In this document: one piece after another, positions 24,704 to 32,973 of the stretch | How positions within the stretch are numbered: position 1 is the first letter of the stretch | Layout: the number at the start of each line of letters is the position of its first letter | NCBI RefSeq assembly: GCF_019550915.1 | Contig: NZ_JAHWCI010000002.1 | Location: 124,001-188,000 of the forward strand | Source: Mumia sp. zg.B17 | GTDB taxonomy: Bacteria; Actinomycetota; Actinomycetes; Propionibacteriales; Nocardioidaceae | Length of the DNA: 64,000 nt | Direction: 5' to 3' | Translations under genes and position numbers: made by a program | The notes under the pieces: generated by a model | Databases searched by the model: none | What the model was told of the DNA's origin: nothing | The model's input: the letters and a program-made list of their open reading frames with translations, nothing else

Positions 24704-25753
24704 TCAAACGGCCGTGACACCCCGTCCGTCCCCGGTGAGCGCGAGGACGAGCTTGCCCGTGTTGGAGCCCTCGAAGAGTCCGAGCCACGTCTCGTGGAAC
24801 GCTTCCACACCGCCCTCGACCACAGTCTCGCGGGCGACCACCGAGCCGTCGGAGATCCAGGAGGCGATCGTGTCGATCGCCTCCGGATAACGGTCCTCGT
24901 AGTCGAAGACGACGAAGCCGGTCATGGACGCCCGGAAGACCAGCAGCGACAGGTACCGGCGTGGGCCGGCGGGCAGGGACGTCGCGTTGTACGCCGAGAT
25001 CGCGCCGCAGAGGACCACCCGCGCGTGACGGCGGAGGTTGGCGAGGCCGGCGTCCAGGATGTCACCGCCGACGTTGTCGAAGAAGACGTCCACTCCCTGG
25101 GGCGCCACCTCCCGCAGACGCTCGAGGACGTTCTCGTCCTTGTAGTCGATGGCGGCGTCGAAACCGATCGACGTCAGCCACGCGCACTTGTCGGGGCCAC
25201 CGGCGATGCCGACCACCGTGCAGCCCATCGCCTTGGCGATCTGGCCCGCGACGCTGCCCACGGCCCCGGCGGCACCCGAGACGAGCACCGTCTCGCCCGG
25301 CTGGAGGCGGCCGACGTCGGTGAGACCGAAGTACGCGGTCATCCCGGGCAGGCCCAGTGCGCCGAGCCACGTCGGGGCTCCCGCGACGGCCAGGTCGATC
25401 GTGGTGACGCCGCGGCCGTCGGAGAGGGCGTACTCGGTCACGCCGAACATCCCCATGACCGCGTCGCCCACCTCGAAGTCGGGGTGCTTCGAAGCCACGA
25501 CCGTGCCGGTCGCTCCGGCACGCATGACCTCGCCGAGGCCCACCGGAGGGATGTACGACCGGACGTCGTTCAGCCACCCGCGCATCGCCGGGTCGAGCGA
25601 GACGTGGTCGACCCGTACGACGATCTCTCCGGGGCCGGGCGCGGGGACCTCCGTCGTCACCGTCTCCCACGTGTTCTCGTCGGGGTAACCCTTCGGGCGC
25701 TCCCGCAGCAGGAGCTGACGGCTGGTGAACGGGGGCGTGGCGGGAGCGGGCAT
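24704..25753 (-). CDS. NADP-dependent medium-chain reductase (CurA / leukotriene-B4 dehydrogenase type)
   Basis: 349 aa, zinc-free MDR fold. An N-terminal GroES-like domain (DPAMRGWLNDVRSYIPPVGL) is followed by the NADP-binding motif SGAAGAVGSVAG at 159-170, and GVDVFFDNVGGDILDAGLAN is diagnostic of the prostaglandin reductase / CurA group that reduces alpha,beta-unsaturated ketones. The ATG at 25753 is at the end of a clear coding frame with a GGAA-rich leader. It lies downstream of gltA on the same strand, separated by the gltA terminator, so it probably has its own promoter. Confidence 0.9.
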   Translation of the reverse strand: MPAPATPPFTSRQLLLRERPKGYPDENTWETVTTEVPAPGPGEIVVRVDHVSLDPAMRGWLNDVRSYIPPVGLGEVMRAGATGTVVASKHPDFEVGDAVMGMFGVTEYALSDGRGVTTIDLAVAGAPTWLGALGLPGMTAYFGLTDVGRLQPGETVLVSGAAGAVGSVAGQIAKAMGCTVVGIAGGPDKCAWLTSIGFDAAIDYKDENVLERLREVAPQGVDVFFDNVGGDILDAGLANLRRHARVVLCGAISAYNATSLPAGPRRYLSLLVFRASMTGFVVFDYEDRYPEAIDTIASWISDGSVVARETVVEGGVEAFHETWLGLFEGSNTGKLVLALTGDGRGVTAV

Positions 25754-25805
25754 CGGGGTGTTCCTCTCGTGGCGGCTGCGGCCACTGTAGGGGGCCCGGA
25801 GACGG

Positions 25806-25840
25806 CGACGGGCCCGCCCACGGTGTGGACGGGCCCGTCG
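25806..25840 (-). terminator. terminator after gltA
   Basis: On the minus strand, CGACGGGCCCG and CGGGCCCGTCG are perfect 11-bp arms (25830-25840 and 25806-25816) around a partly paired loop. It lies 18 nt after the gltA stop. There is no long T-tract. It separates gltA from the MDR gene. Confidence 0.85.
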
Positions 25841-25857
25841 GGTGACGTGGGTGCTGC

Positions 25858-27171
25858 TCAGCCCCAGCGCTCGGTGCTCGAGGGGAAGGTGAGCCCGCGT
25901 TCGCCGGTGTAGATCTGCTTCGGCCGGGCGATCTTCTGCTCCTTGTCGTCCACCAGCTCCACCCACTGCGCGAGCCAGCCGGCCGTACGCGGGATGGCGA
26001 ACATCACCGTGAACATCTCCGGCGGGAACTGCAGCGCCTCGTAGATGAGGCCGGAGTAGAAGTCGACGTTGGGATAGAGCTTGCGCTTGACGAAGTACTC
26101 GTCCTCGAGCGCGATCTTCTCGAGCTCCTGCGCGACCTCCAGGTAGGGGTTGACGCCCGTCACCTCGAAGACGTCGTCGCACGCCTTCTTGATGATCGTG
26201 GCGCGCGGGTCGTAGTTCTTGTAGACCCGGTGGCCGAAGCCCATCAGGCGTTCGTTGCCGGCCTTGACGCCCTCGATGAACGCCGGGACGTTGTCCTTGG
26301 TCTTGATCCGCTTGAGCATCCGCAGGACCGCCTCGTTGGCGCCGCCGTGAAGCGGGCCGTAGAGAGCCGCGATGCCGGCCGAGACGGCGGAGTACGGGTC
26401 GACCTGGGTGGAGCCGACCGACCGGACCGCGTTGGTCGAGGCGTTCTGCTCGTGATCGGCGTGCAGGATGAAGAGGACCTCGAGCGCCTTGGCCAGCCGC
26501 GGGTCCGCCTCGTACTTCGGCTCGCTCATCTTGAAGAGCATCGCGAGGAAGTTCTCGGCGTACGAGAGGTCGTTGTCGGGGTAGACGTAGGGCTTGCCCT
26601 GCGCGTGCCGGAACGACCAGGCGCCGAGCGTCGGCATCTTGGCGATCATCCGGACGATCTGCAGGTGCCGGACCTCGGGGTCCTGGATGTTGCGGGCCTC
26701 GGGGTAGAAGGTCGAGAGACCGCCCACCGCCGACAGCAGCATGCCCATCGGGTGGGCGTCGTAGCGGAAGCCCTGCATGAGCGACTTGATGTTCTCGTGC
26801 ACGAAGGTGTGGAAGGTGATCTCGTGCACCCAGGCGTCGTACTGCTCCTTGGAGGGCAGGTCGCCGTGGATGAGCAGGTAGGCGACCTCGAGGAAGTTCG
26901 ACTTCTCCGCGAGCTGCTCGATGGGGTAGCCGCGGTACTCGAGGATGCCCTTCTCGCCGTCGATGAACGTGACGGCCGAGCGGGTCGAGGCGGTGTTGGT
27001 GAACCCGGGGTCGTACGACGCGATGCCGGGCTCGTCGTCGTTGACCCGGATCTTGCCGAGGTCGCTCGCGCGGATGGTCCCGTCGACGATCGGGAGCACG
27101 TAGTCCTTGCCCGTCCGGTCGTCGCGGACGGTCAGGGTCTGGCCGTCAGCCGAAGGCGTGGCGTCTGTCAC
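25858..27171 (-). CDS. gltA: citrate synthase
   Basis: 437 aa. It condenses oxaloacetate with acetyl-CoA to citrate, the first TCA step. Active-site residues H275 (LHGG), H314 (GFGHRVYK) and D371 (NVDFYSG) are in place, and HADHEQ at 237-242 is present. The start is GTG at 27171, chosen by the GGAG eight bases before it and by the N-terminal MTDATPSADGQTLTVRDDRT. It is a hexameric type-II-like bacterial form by length. A promoter is visible at 27260-27289 and a terminator at 25806-25840, so it is monocistronic. Confidence 0.97.
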   Translation of the reverse strand: MTDATPSADGQTLTVRDDRTGKDYVLPIVDGTIRASDLGKIRVNDDEPGIASYDPGFTNTASTRSAVTFIDGEKGILEYRGYPIEQLAEKSNFLEVAYLLIHGDLPSKEQYDAWVHEITFHTFVHENIKSLMQGFRYDAHPMGMLLSAVGGLSTFYPEARNIQDPEVRHLQIVRMIAKMPTLGAWSFRHAQGKPYVYPDNDLSYAENFLAMLFKMSEPKYEADPRLAKALEVLFILHADHEQNASTNAVRSVGSTQVDPYSAVSAGIAALYGPLHGGANEAVLRMLKRIKTKDNVPAFIEGVKAGNERLMGFGHRVYKNYDPRATIIKKACDDVFEVTGVNPYLEVAQELEKIALEDEYFVKRKLYPNVDFYSGLIYEALQFPPEMFTVMFAIPRTAGWLAQWVELVDDKEQKIARPKQIYTGERGLTFPSSTERWG

Positions 27172-27259
27172 GAGGAGGTCTCCTTGTGCCGTGGCGTGCG
27201 CACGCTGGGTCGATGCGCCGCTCGAGTCAGGGGTCCCCTGGGGTGTTCGGACCCACTCC

Positions 27260-27289
27260 AACTTATTGCCTCCTGCAGTGGAACGTGAA
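27260..27289 (-). promoter_or_regulatory. probable gltA promoter
   Basis: Read on the minus strand, TTCACG (27289-27284), an 18-bp spacer and TAAGTT (27265-27260) precede the gltA GTG by about 90 nt. The leader in between is not obviously structured. The boxes are plausible but not strong. Confidence 0.5.
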
Positions 27290-27404
27290 TCCGGGGGTCC
27301 GCTGTCCGGGACGCCGAGGCCCACCGCCTCCGGCTCCCTTGGCCGCCGGGGGTATCATCAAATCGGTGCGTCAGGCGTACGACGCACCCCGTGGGCAGCC
27401 CGTT

Positions 27405-27434
27405 TTGACCGAGCCCGCCCCGGCACGTTATCGT
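27405..27434 (+). promoter_or_regulatory. rplM-rpsI promoter
   Basis: TTGACC (27405-27410), 18 bp and TATCGT (27429-27434) form a strong housekeeping promoter. It drives rplM-rpsI-glmM. The expected transcript has an untranslated leader of about 80 nt before the GTG of rplM, with several C/G-rich complementary stretches. An L13 autoregulatory leader is possible but not shown by the sequence. The rest of the 352-bp gltA-rplM gap (27172-27404) holds the gltA promoter and nothing else I recognise. Confidence 0.75.
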
Positions 27435-27523
27435 TGTACGTCGTTGTGCCTTGATCCGCCGCGGCCTTGCTGCGTCCATCTCGGCGCATCGTCAGACCCC
27501 ATCCATACGAAGGTAGATCTAGC

Positions 27524-27967
27524 GTGCGCACGTACAGCCCGAAGCCTGGTGACGTCGACCGCAAGTGGCACGTCATCGACGCATCTGACGTGGTGCTTGG
27601 GCGTCTCGCCGTCCAGACCGCGACCCTGCTTCGCGGCAAGCACAAGCCGACGTTCGCCCCCCACATTGACAACGGTGACTTCGTCATCATCGTCAACGCG
27701 GACAAGGTCGCCCTCTCCGGCAACAAGCGCCAGGACAAGCTCGCGTACCGCCACAGCGGATACCCGGGCGGCCTCAAGCAGATCGCCTACGGCGACCTGC
27801 TCGAGAAGGACGCGCGCAAGGCCGTCGAGAAGGCCGTCTGGGGCATGATGCCCAAGAACCGCCTCGGCCGATCGCTCATGAGCAAGCTGAAGGTCTACGC
27901 CGGCCCCGAGCACCCGCACGCCGCTCAGCAGCCGCAGACCTTCGAGATCACCCAGATCGCCCAGTAG
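27524..27967 (+). CDS. rplM: 50S ribosomal protein L13
   Basis: 147 aa, the standard length. L13 is an early 50S assembly protein. The start is GTG at 27524 (V-R-T-Y-S-P-K-P), selected by family N-terminus [20 protein letters not shown] and by CGAAGGTAG upstream. [20 protein letters not shown] and [12 protein letters not shown]-like MLPKN segment are diagnostic. rpsI follows after 24 nt. This is the second ribosomal cluster in the window. Confidence 0.98.
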   Translation: MRTYSPKPGDVDRKWHVIDASDVVLGRLAVQTATLLRGKHKPTFAPHIDNGDFVIIVNADKVALSGNKRQDKLAYRHSGYPGGLKQIAYGDLLEKDARKAVEKAVWGMMPKNRLGRSLMSKLKVYAGPEHPHAAQQPQTFEITQIAQ

Positions 27968-27991
27968 GCCCAGGAAGCAGTGAGGATCAAC

Positions 27992-28501
27992 GTGGCTGAG
28001 TCCAGCACCGAGACCGTCGAAACGACCGACGAGTTCACGGCCAACACCGAGGGTGTCTCGTACACCTCGGAGAGCGTCCCGAGCGCGGAGTCGGCGGCCC
28101 GCTCGTCGATCATCGCCCCCTCGGCGGCGACCGGTCGCCGCAAGGAGGCCGTCGCTCGCGTCCGTATCGTTCCCGGCACCGGCTCGTGGACCGTCAACGG
28201 CAAGTCGCTCGAGGAGTACCTCCCCAACAAGCTGCACCAGCAGATTGCCAAGGAGGCCTTCGCCGCAACCGGTCTCGGCGAGAGCTTCGACGTCGTCGCC
28301 CGCGTCTCCGGCGGTGGCATGACCGGCCAGGCCGGCGCCCTCCGTCTCGGTGTCGCCCGTGCGCTGAACGCCGTCGACGAGGAGTCGAACCGCGCGACGC
28401 TCAAGAAGGACGGGCTCCTCACGCGTGACGCCCGCGCCAAGGAGCGCAAGAAGGCCGGCCTCAAGAAGGCCCGCAAGGCGCCTCAGTACAGCAAGCGCTG
28501 A
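27992..28501 (+). CDS. rpsI: 30S ribosomal protein S9
   Basis: 169 aa from the GTG at 27992 ([14 protein letters not shown]); GAGG at 27982-27985 fixes it over the GTG at 27980. S9 reaches the P-site tRNA with its C-terminal Lys-Arg tail, which is intact here ([12 protein letters not shown]). The core starts at about residue 45 ([20 protein letters not shown]). The first about 45 residues are a Thr/Glu/Ser-rich extension typical of actinobacteria. glmM begins 10 nt after the stop. Confidence 0.98.
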   Translation: MAESSTETVETTDEFTANTEGVSYTSESVPSAESAARSSIIAPSAATGRRKEAVARVRIVPGTGSWTVNGKSLEEYLPNKLHQQIAKEAFAATGLGESFDVVARVSGGGMTGQAGALRLGVARALNAVDEESNRATLKKDGLLTRDARAKERKKAGLKKARKAPQYSKR

Positions 28502-28511
28502 CGGCCGAGCC

Positions 28512-29858
28512 GTGGGTCGGATCTTCGGAACCGACGGCGTCCGTGGGATCGCGAACGAAGATCTCACGGCAGAGCTCGCGGTCGACCTCGCCGTGGCAGC
28601 AGCCCACGTGCTGGGGGAGGCCGGAGCCTTCGCCGACCAACGGCCGACCGCAGTCGTGGCCCGCGATCCTCGCGCCTCGGGAGAGTTTCTCGAGGCCGCG
28701 GTGGTCGCGGGTCTCGCGTCTGCGGGGGTGGACGTGCACCGTCTCGGTGTCGTCCCCACCCCTGGTACGGCGTACCTGACGTCGGCGCTCGCCGCCGACA
28801 TGGGCGTCATGATCTCCGCGAGCCACAACCCGATGCCCGACAACGGCATCAAGTTCCTGGCCCGCGGCGGGCTCAAGCTCGACGACGCCATCGAGGACGC
28901 GATCGAGCGCACCCTCCAGCAGCCCTGGAAGCGTCCGACCGGAGCCGCGGTGGGCCGGATCGGCGACAGCCCGACCGCTCTGCGCACGTACGAGCGTCAC
29001 CTGGTCGGCGCGGTCGACCGACGCCTCGACGGGATGCGCGTCGTGCTCGACTGCGCGAACGGCGCCGCCTGCGAGGTCGGGCCGGCGGCGTTCCGTGAGC
29101 TCGGGGCCGAGGTCATCGCCATCCACGCCGAGCCCGACGGTCTCAACATCAACGCCGGGTGCGGGTCCACGCACCCGGAGGACCTGCAACGAGTGGTGCT
29201 CGAGACCGGCGCCGACGCGGGGTTCGCCTTCGACGGAGACGCCGACCGATGCCTCGCGGTGTCGGCCGACGGTGTGCTCGTCGACGGTGACCAGATCCTC
29301 GCCATCCTCGCGCTCGCGCTGAAGGAGGACGGCCGTCTCGTCGACGACACGGTCGTGGCGACGGTCATGTCCAACCTCGGCTTCGTCCAGGCGATGGAGG
29401 CCGCGGGCGTGACGGTCGTGCAGACTGCCGTAGGAGACCGCTACGTGCTCGAGGCGATGCGCGGCCGGGGGTTCAACCTGGGCGGCGAGCAGTCGGGGCA
29501 CGTCATCATGAGCGACCACGCGACCACCGGCGACGGTGTCCTCACCGCTCTCGCGGTGTCCAGCCGGATGGTCGGCACGGGCCGCTCGCTCGCCGACCTC
29601 GGTGCGGTGATGCGCCGGCTCCCGCAGGTGCTCGTCAACGTCTCCGGCGTCGACAAGGGCCGTGCCGGCACCGATCCCGTCGTGGCGGCGGCCGTCGCCG
29701 AGGCTACCGACGAGCTGGGCGGGACGGGTCGAGTCCTGCTGCGCCCCTCGGGCACCGAGCCGCTCGTACGCGTGATGGTCGAGGCGAGCACCGCCAGCCA
29801 TGCCGAGACCGTCGCGCAGCGCCTGGCGACCGTCGTCGGCTCCGCGCTCGCCCTCTGA
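28512..29858 (+). CDS. glmM: phosphoglucosamine mutase
   Basis: 448 aa. It converts glucosamine-6-phosphate to glucosamine-1-phosphate for UDP-GlcNAc synthesis. The phosphorylated Ser is S104 in [13 protein letters not shown] and the metal-binding loop is DGDADR at 241-246. The C-terminal phosphate loop [15 protein letters not shown] is intact. The GTG start at 28512 lies 10 nt after rpsI, so it is co-transcribed with rplM-rpsI. glmS, the previous enzyme of the pathway, is about 3.1 kb downstream. Confidence 0.97.
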   Translation: MGRIFGTDGVRGIANEDLTAELAVDLAVAAAHVLGEAGAFADQRPTAVVARDPRASGEFLEAAVVAGLASAGVDVHRLGVVPTPGTAYLTSALAADMGVMISASHNPMPDNGIKFLARGGLKLDDAIEDAIERTLQQPWKRPTGAAVGRIGDSPTALRTYERHLVGAVDRRLDGMRVVLDCANGAACEVGPAAFRELGAEVIAIHAEPDGLNINAGCGSTHPEDLQRVVLETGADAGFAFDGDADRCLAVSADGVLVDGDQILAILALALKEDGRLVDDTVVATVMSNLGFVQAMEAAGVTVVQTAVGDRYVLEAMRGRGFNLGGEQSGHVIMSDHATTGDGVLTALAVSSRMVGTGRSLADLGAVMRRLPQVLVNVSGVDKGRAGTDPVVAAAVAEATDELGGTGRVLLRPSGTEPLVRVMVEASTASHAETVAQRLATVVGSALAL

Positions 29859-29905
29859 CCCATCCCCGGCTCGTCGCGTCCGGTCCCGTCCCGTCCGGCC
29901 CCTCC

Positions 29906-29976
29906 CGTCCGCGGTGTGTGCGGTTCGTCCAAGAATCTCGCCCGGATTCGTTGACCAGCTGCACACATCGCGGACG
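29906..29976. repeat. 16-bp inverted repeat with 39-bp loop after glmM
   Basis: CGTCCGCGGTGTGTGC (29906-29921) and GCACACATCGCGGACG (29961-29976) are complementary except for one position. A C/T-rich stretch with repeated TCCCGTCC precedes it. It lies in the 180-bp glmM-GNAT gap. It could be a long terminator, a regulator site or a small degenerate element; nothing else was found in this gap apart from the downstream leaderless promoter. Confidence 0.5.
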
Positions 29977-30038
29977 AGGCGGGACGCTCGGGCGAAACCC
30001 GGGTGCGGCCTGGGGCTGTCCCGACCTACCGTGACGGC

Positions 30039-31031
30039 ATGCAGATCGAGGAGCTCGACCCCGCCGACGACGCCGGGCTGGCCGCGTTCCACGAGCACGA
30101 GGTACGCGTCGCCGCGACGCAGCCGTACGGCACGGCCTGGACGCTGCCGGAGCTGACGGTGGCGGCGCGGACGGACGACCCGTGGACGGCACGGGCGCTC
30201 CTGTGGGCCCACCTCGACGACGGTGAGGTCGTCGCGACCGGCCAGCTCGAGGTCCCGCTGCGCGACAACCTGGAGACGGCGTGGGTGGCGTTGGCGACCG
30301 CCCCCGAGCACCGCGGATCGGTCGGTCCCTTCATCGAGCACCTCAAGGACCGGGTACGGCTGCTCGGCCGCAGGCGGCTGGAGTGCTCGGCGAAGTGGCC
30401 GCCTGGCGACGACGAGGGCCCGGACGCCGCGCTGCTTCGTGCGCACGGGTTCCGGCTCGGTCTCATCGAGGCGCAACGCGTCCTCGACCTGCCTCCAGAC
30501 CGCGACGAGCTCGCTGGGCTGGCCGAGAAGGCCGCCGCCCACCACGCGGGGTACGAGCTGCGCACCTGGCGCGGACCCGTGCCGGACGACCTCGTGGTCC
30601 CGTACGCGGCGATGCGCAGCGTGATGGCGGTCGAGGCGCCCGCGGGTGACATGGGGTGGGAGGCGGAGGACTTCCCGCCCGAGCGGGTGCGCCAGGAGGA
30701 GGCCGAGCTCGCAGCCCAGGGAAGGGTCCTGTGGACGACCGTGGCGGTCGCCCCGGACGGCGTGCTGGCGGGGCACAGCCAGATCGTCGTGCCGGGCTCG
30801 GACCCGGTGAACGCCTACCAGTGGGACACCCTCGTGCTGCCCGAGCACCGCGGACACCGCCTCGGACTCGCGATGAAGGTGCGCAACCTCCTCGCCGCGG
30901 CCGACGACCTGGCGCCGCGTGAGCTCCTGCACACGTGGAACGCGGCCGACAACGCGCCCATGATCGCCGTCAACGAGGCGATGGGCTTCCGGCTGGCGTC
31001 GATGACCGGCGAGTTCCGGTGCGACCTCTGA
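30039..31031 (+). CDS. GNAT-family N-acetyltransferase (two-domain)
   Basis: 330 aa, about twice the length of one GNAT fold. The N-terminal half carries WVALATAPEHRGSVGPFIEH, the C-terminal half carries DTLVLPEHRGHRLGLAMKVR and HTWNAADNAPMIAVNEAMGF, the acetyl-CoA-binding and C-terminal motifs of the second domain. The substrate is unknown. The ATG at 30039 is set by a TACCGT box six bases upstream, implying a leaderless transcript. A paralogous C-terminal half is encoded at 63655-64000. Confidence 0.88.
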   Translation: MQIEELDPADDAGLAAFHEHEVRVAATQPYGTAWTLPELTVAARTDDPWTARALLWAHLDDGEVVATGQLEVPLRDNLETAWVALATAPEHRGSVGPFIEHLKDRVRLLGRRRLECSAKWPPGDDEGPDAALLRAHGFRLGLIEAQRVLDLPPDRDELAGLAEKAAAHHAGYELRTWRGPVPDDLVVPYAAMRSVMAVEAPAGDMGWEAEDFPPERVRQEEAELAAQGRVLWTTVAVAPDGVLAGHSQIVVPGSDPVNAYQWDTLVLPEHRGHRLGLAMKVRNLLAAADDLAPRELLHTWNAADNAPMIAVNEAMGFRLASMTGEFRCDL

Positions 31032-31034
31032 CGC

Positions 31035-31916
31035 TCAGGCGTCGGCGGGGACGCGCTCGTCGGTACGGACCAGGTAGCGCGTGAGCACGAGTCCCCAGGC
31101 GGCCGCGATGAAGAACATGATCAGGCCGTAGACCGCGCCCGGGATGGAGATCTCCGTCTCGTCGAGGATCTCGACCGCGACGTAGATCGCGAGCGTCGCG
31201 TTGTGGACGCCGATCTCGAACGACGACGCGACGGCCTGGCGCTCGGTCACGCCCGCCCACCGGGGGACGAGGTAGCCGACCGCGAGGCTCATCACGCAGA
31301 AGAGGGTGGCGGCGGCGCCGACCTGCGCGGCGTACTCCACGACGTTGTCGCGCTGGTCGATGAGGATCCCGAGCACGAGGATGCCGAGGATCACGGCCGA
31401 GGCGATCCTGACGGGCTTGTCCATCCGCGCGGCGAAAGCAGGCCGTGCCGAGCGGATCGCCATGCCGAGAGCGACCGGGAGGAGCACGATCGCGAACACC
31501 TCCACGACCTTGGTGAACTGCAGCGAGACCGAGCTGTCGGCGTCGAAGTAGGCGATGGCGAGGTTCGTGATCAGAGGCAGCGAGACGATCGCGATGATCG
31601 AGTTGATCGCGGTCAGCGTGACGTTGAGCGCGACGTCTCCGCGGAAGAGGTGGCTGTAGAGGTTGGCGCTGGTGCCGCCCGGTGACGCGGCGAGGAGCAT
31701 CATGCCGATCGCGAGCAGCGGAGGGAGGTCGAAGAGCAGGACGAGGCCGAAGCACACTGCGGGGAGCAGGAGGAGCTGGCAGGCCAGCGCGACCACGACG
31801 GCACGGGGGTGCCGGCCGACGCGCCGGAAGTCGTCGAGGGTCAGCGAGAGGCCGAGACCGAGCATGATGATGCCGAGGGCGATCGGAAGCCCGACCGTGC
31901 TGAGCGCGGAGTCCAT
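31035..31916 (-). CDS. bile acid:sodium symporter (BASS) family transporter
   Basis: 293 aa with about nine hydrophobic segments. The family motif region LLAASPGGTSANLYSHLFRG lies near residues 80-100, and VASSFEIGVHNATLAIYVAV near residues 230-250 is the second conserved crossover segment. BASS proteins move organic anions (for example bile acids, pantothenate, sulfonates) with Na+. The neighbouring coaA makes a pantothenate substrate tempting, but this is only context. The start at 31916 (MDSALSTVGLPIALG) follows TAGGGT at seven bases; an upstream ATG at 31946 is less likely. Confidence 0.88.
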   Translation of the reverse strand: MDSALSTVGLPIALGIIMLGLGLSLTLDDFRRVGRHPRAVVVALACQLLLLPAVCFGLVLLFDLPPLLAIGMMLLAASPGGTSANLYSHLFRGDVALNVTLTAINSIIAIVSLPLITNLAIAYFDADSSVSLQFTKVVEVFAIVLLPVALGMAIRSARPAFAARMDKPVRIASAVILGILVLGILIDQRDNVVEYAAQVGAAATLFCVMSLAVGYLVPRWAGVTERQAVASSFEIGVHNATLAIYVAVEILDETEISIPGAVYGLIMFFIAAAWGLVLTRYLVRTDERVPADA

Positions 31917-31961
31917 GGCGCACACCCTAGGGGTGAGGGCCATCACAGCGCGAGGTGCGGG

Positions 31962-32921
31962 TCAGAGCTTGCGCAGACGGACCCATCGCACGGAGTGATC
32001 GGCGTCCTTGCGCAGCACCAGCGTGGCGCGCCCGCGGGTCGGCTCGATGTTCTCCTTGAGGTTCGGGCCGTTGATCGAGTCCCACAGCAGCGAGGCCTGC
32101 GCGGTCGCCTGCTCGGCGTCCAGAGCGCCGTAGCGCACGAAGTACGAGTCGGGGTCGCGGAACGCGGTCTCGCGCAGGCGCAGGAAGCGCTCGATGTACC
32201 ACCGGCGGATGTCCTTGCGGGCCGCGTCGACGTACACCGAGAAGTCGAAGAAGTCGCTGATCGCGAGCCCCGGTCGGCCGTCACCCCGGACTCGCGCGGG
32301 CTGCAGGACGTTGAGGCCCTCGATGAGGACCACGTCGGGCCGGTTCAGCGTGACGACCTCGTCGGTGACGTCGTACGAGAGGTGCGAGTAGACCGGGGCC
32401 TCGACCGTCTCACGCCCGGACTTGACGGCCATGACGAAGCGCAGCAGGGCCTTGCGGTCGTACGACTCGGGGAACCCCTTGCGCTCGAGCAGACCCCGGC
32501 GCTCCAGCTCGGCGTTGGGGAGCAGGAACCCGTCGGTGGTGACGAGCGACACGTTGCTGTGGCCCGGGCTCTTGGCGAGCAGCTCGCGCAGCAACCGGGC
32601 GGTCGTCGACTTGCCGACCGCGACCGATCCCGCGATGCCGATCACGTACGGCGTGCGCTGCGGCTGCGGGCGGCGCAGGAACGCCTCGGTGGACCGGTAG
32701 AGCTCGCCCGCGTAGCCGATGCGCATGCTGATCAGCTGCGTCAGCGGCACGTAGACCTTGCGGACCTCCTCGAGATCCAGCTCATCCCCGAGGCCTCGGA
32801 CCTCGTCGATCTCGCGCTGCGACAGCGGCTGCGGCGCCTCGCCCGCGAGGGCGGCCCACGCGCCGCGCTCGAGCTCGACGTACGGCGAGGTGTCCCCGGA
32901 ACCCGGCTGCGTGAGCGACAT
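31962..32921 (-). CDS. coaA: pantothenate kinase (type I)
   Basis: 319 aa. It phosphorylates pantothenate, the first CoA step. The P-loop GSVAVGKS is at residues 98-105, followed by DGFLLPNAELERRGLLERKG, the pantothenate-binding segment, and VEGLNVLQPARVRGDGRPG. The start at 32921 (MSLTQPG) is favoured over 32930; a leaderless CACAAT box seven bases ahead supports it. It is divergent from glmS across 52 bp. Confidence 0.96.
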   Translation of the reverse strand: MSLTQPGSGDTSPYVELERGAWAALAGEAPQPLSQREIDEVRGLGDELDLEEVRKVYVPLTQLISMRIGYAGELYRSTEAFLRRPQPQRTPYVIGIAGSVAVGKSTTARLLRELLAKSPGHSNVSLVTTDGFLLPNAELERRGLLERKGFPESYDRKALLRFVMAVKSGRETVEAPVYSHLSYDVTDEVVTLNRPDVVLIEGLNVLQPARVRGDGRPGLAISDFFDFSVYVDAARKDIRRWYIERFLRLRETAFRDPDSYFVRYGALDAEQATAQASLLWDSINGPNLKENIEPTRGRATLVLRKDADHSVRWVRLRKL

Positions 32922-32973
32922 GGACCCCATTGTGGCGGCCGACCTCGTCAGCGGGGTCGGTACCCTGTTGCTC

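Noticed and set aside
28461-30932. Long open frame (about 823 codons) on the minus strand opposite glmM and the GNAT gene
   Set aside because: Antisense to two well-supported genes, with no recognisable domain and no ribosome site.
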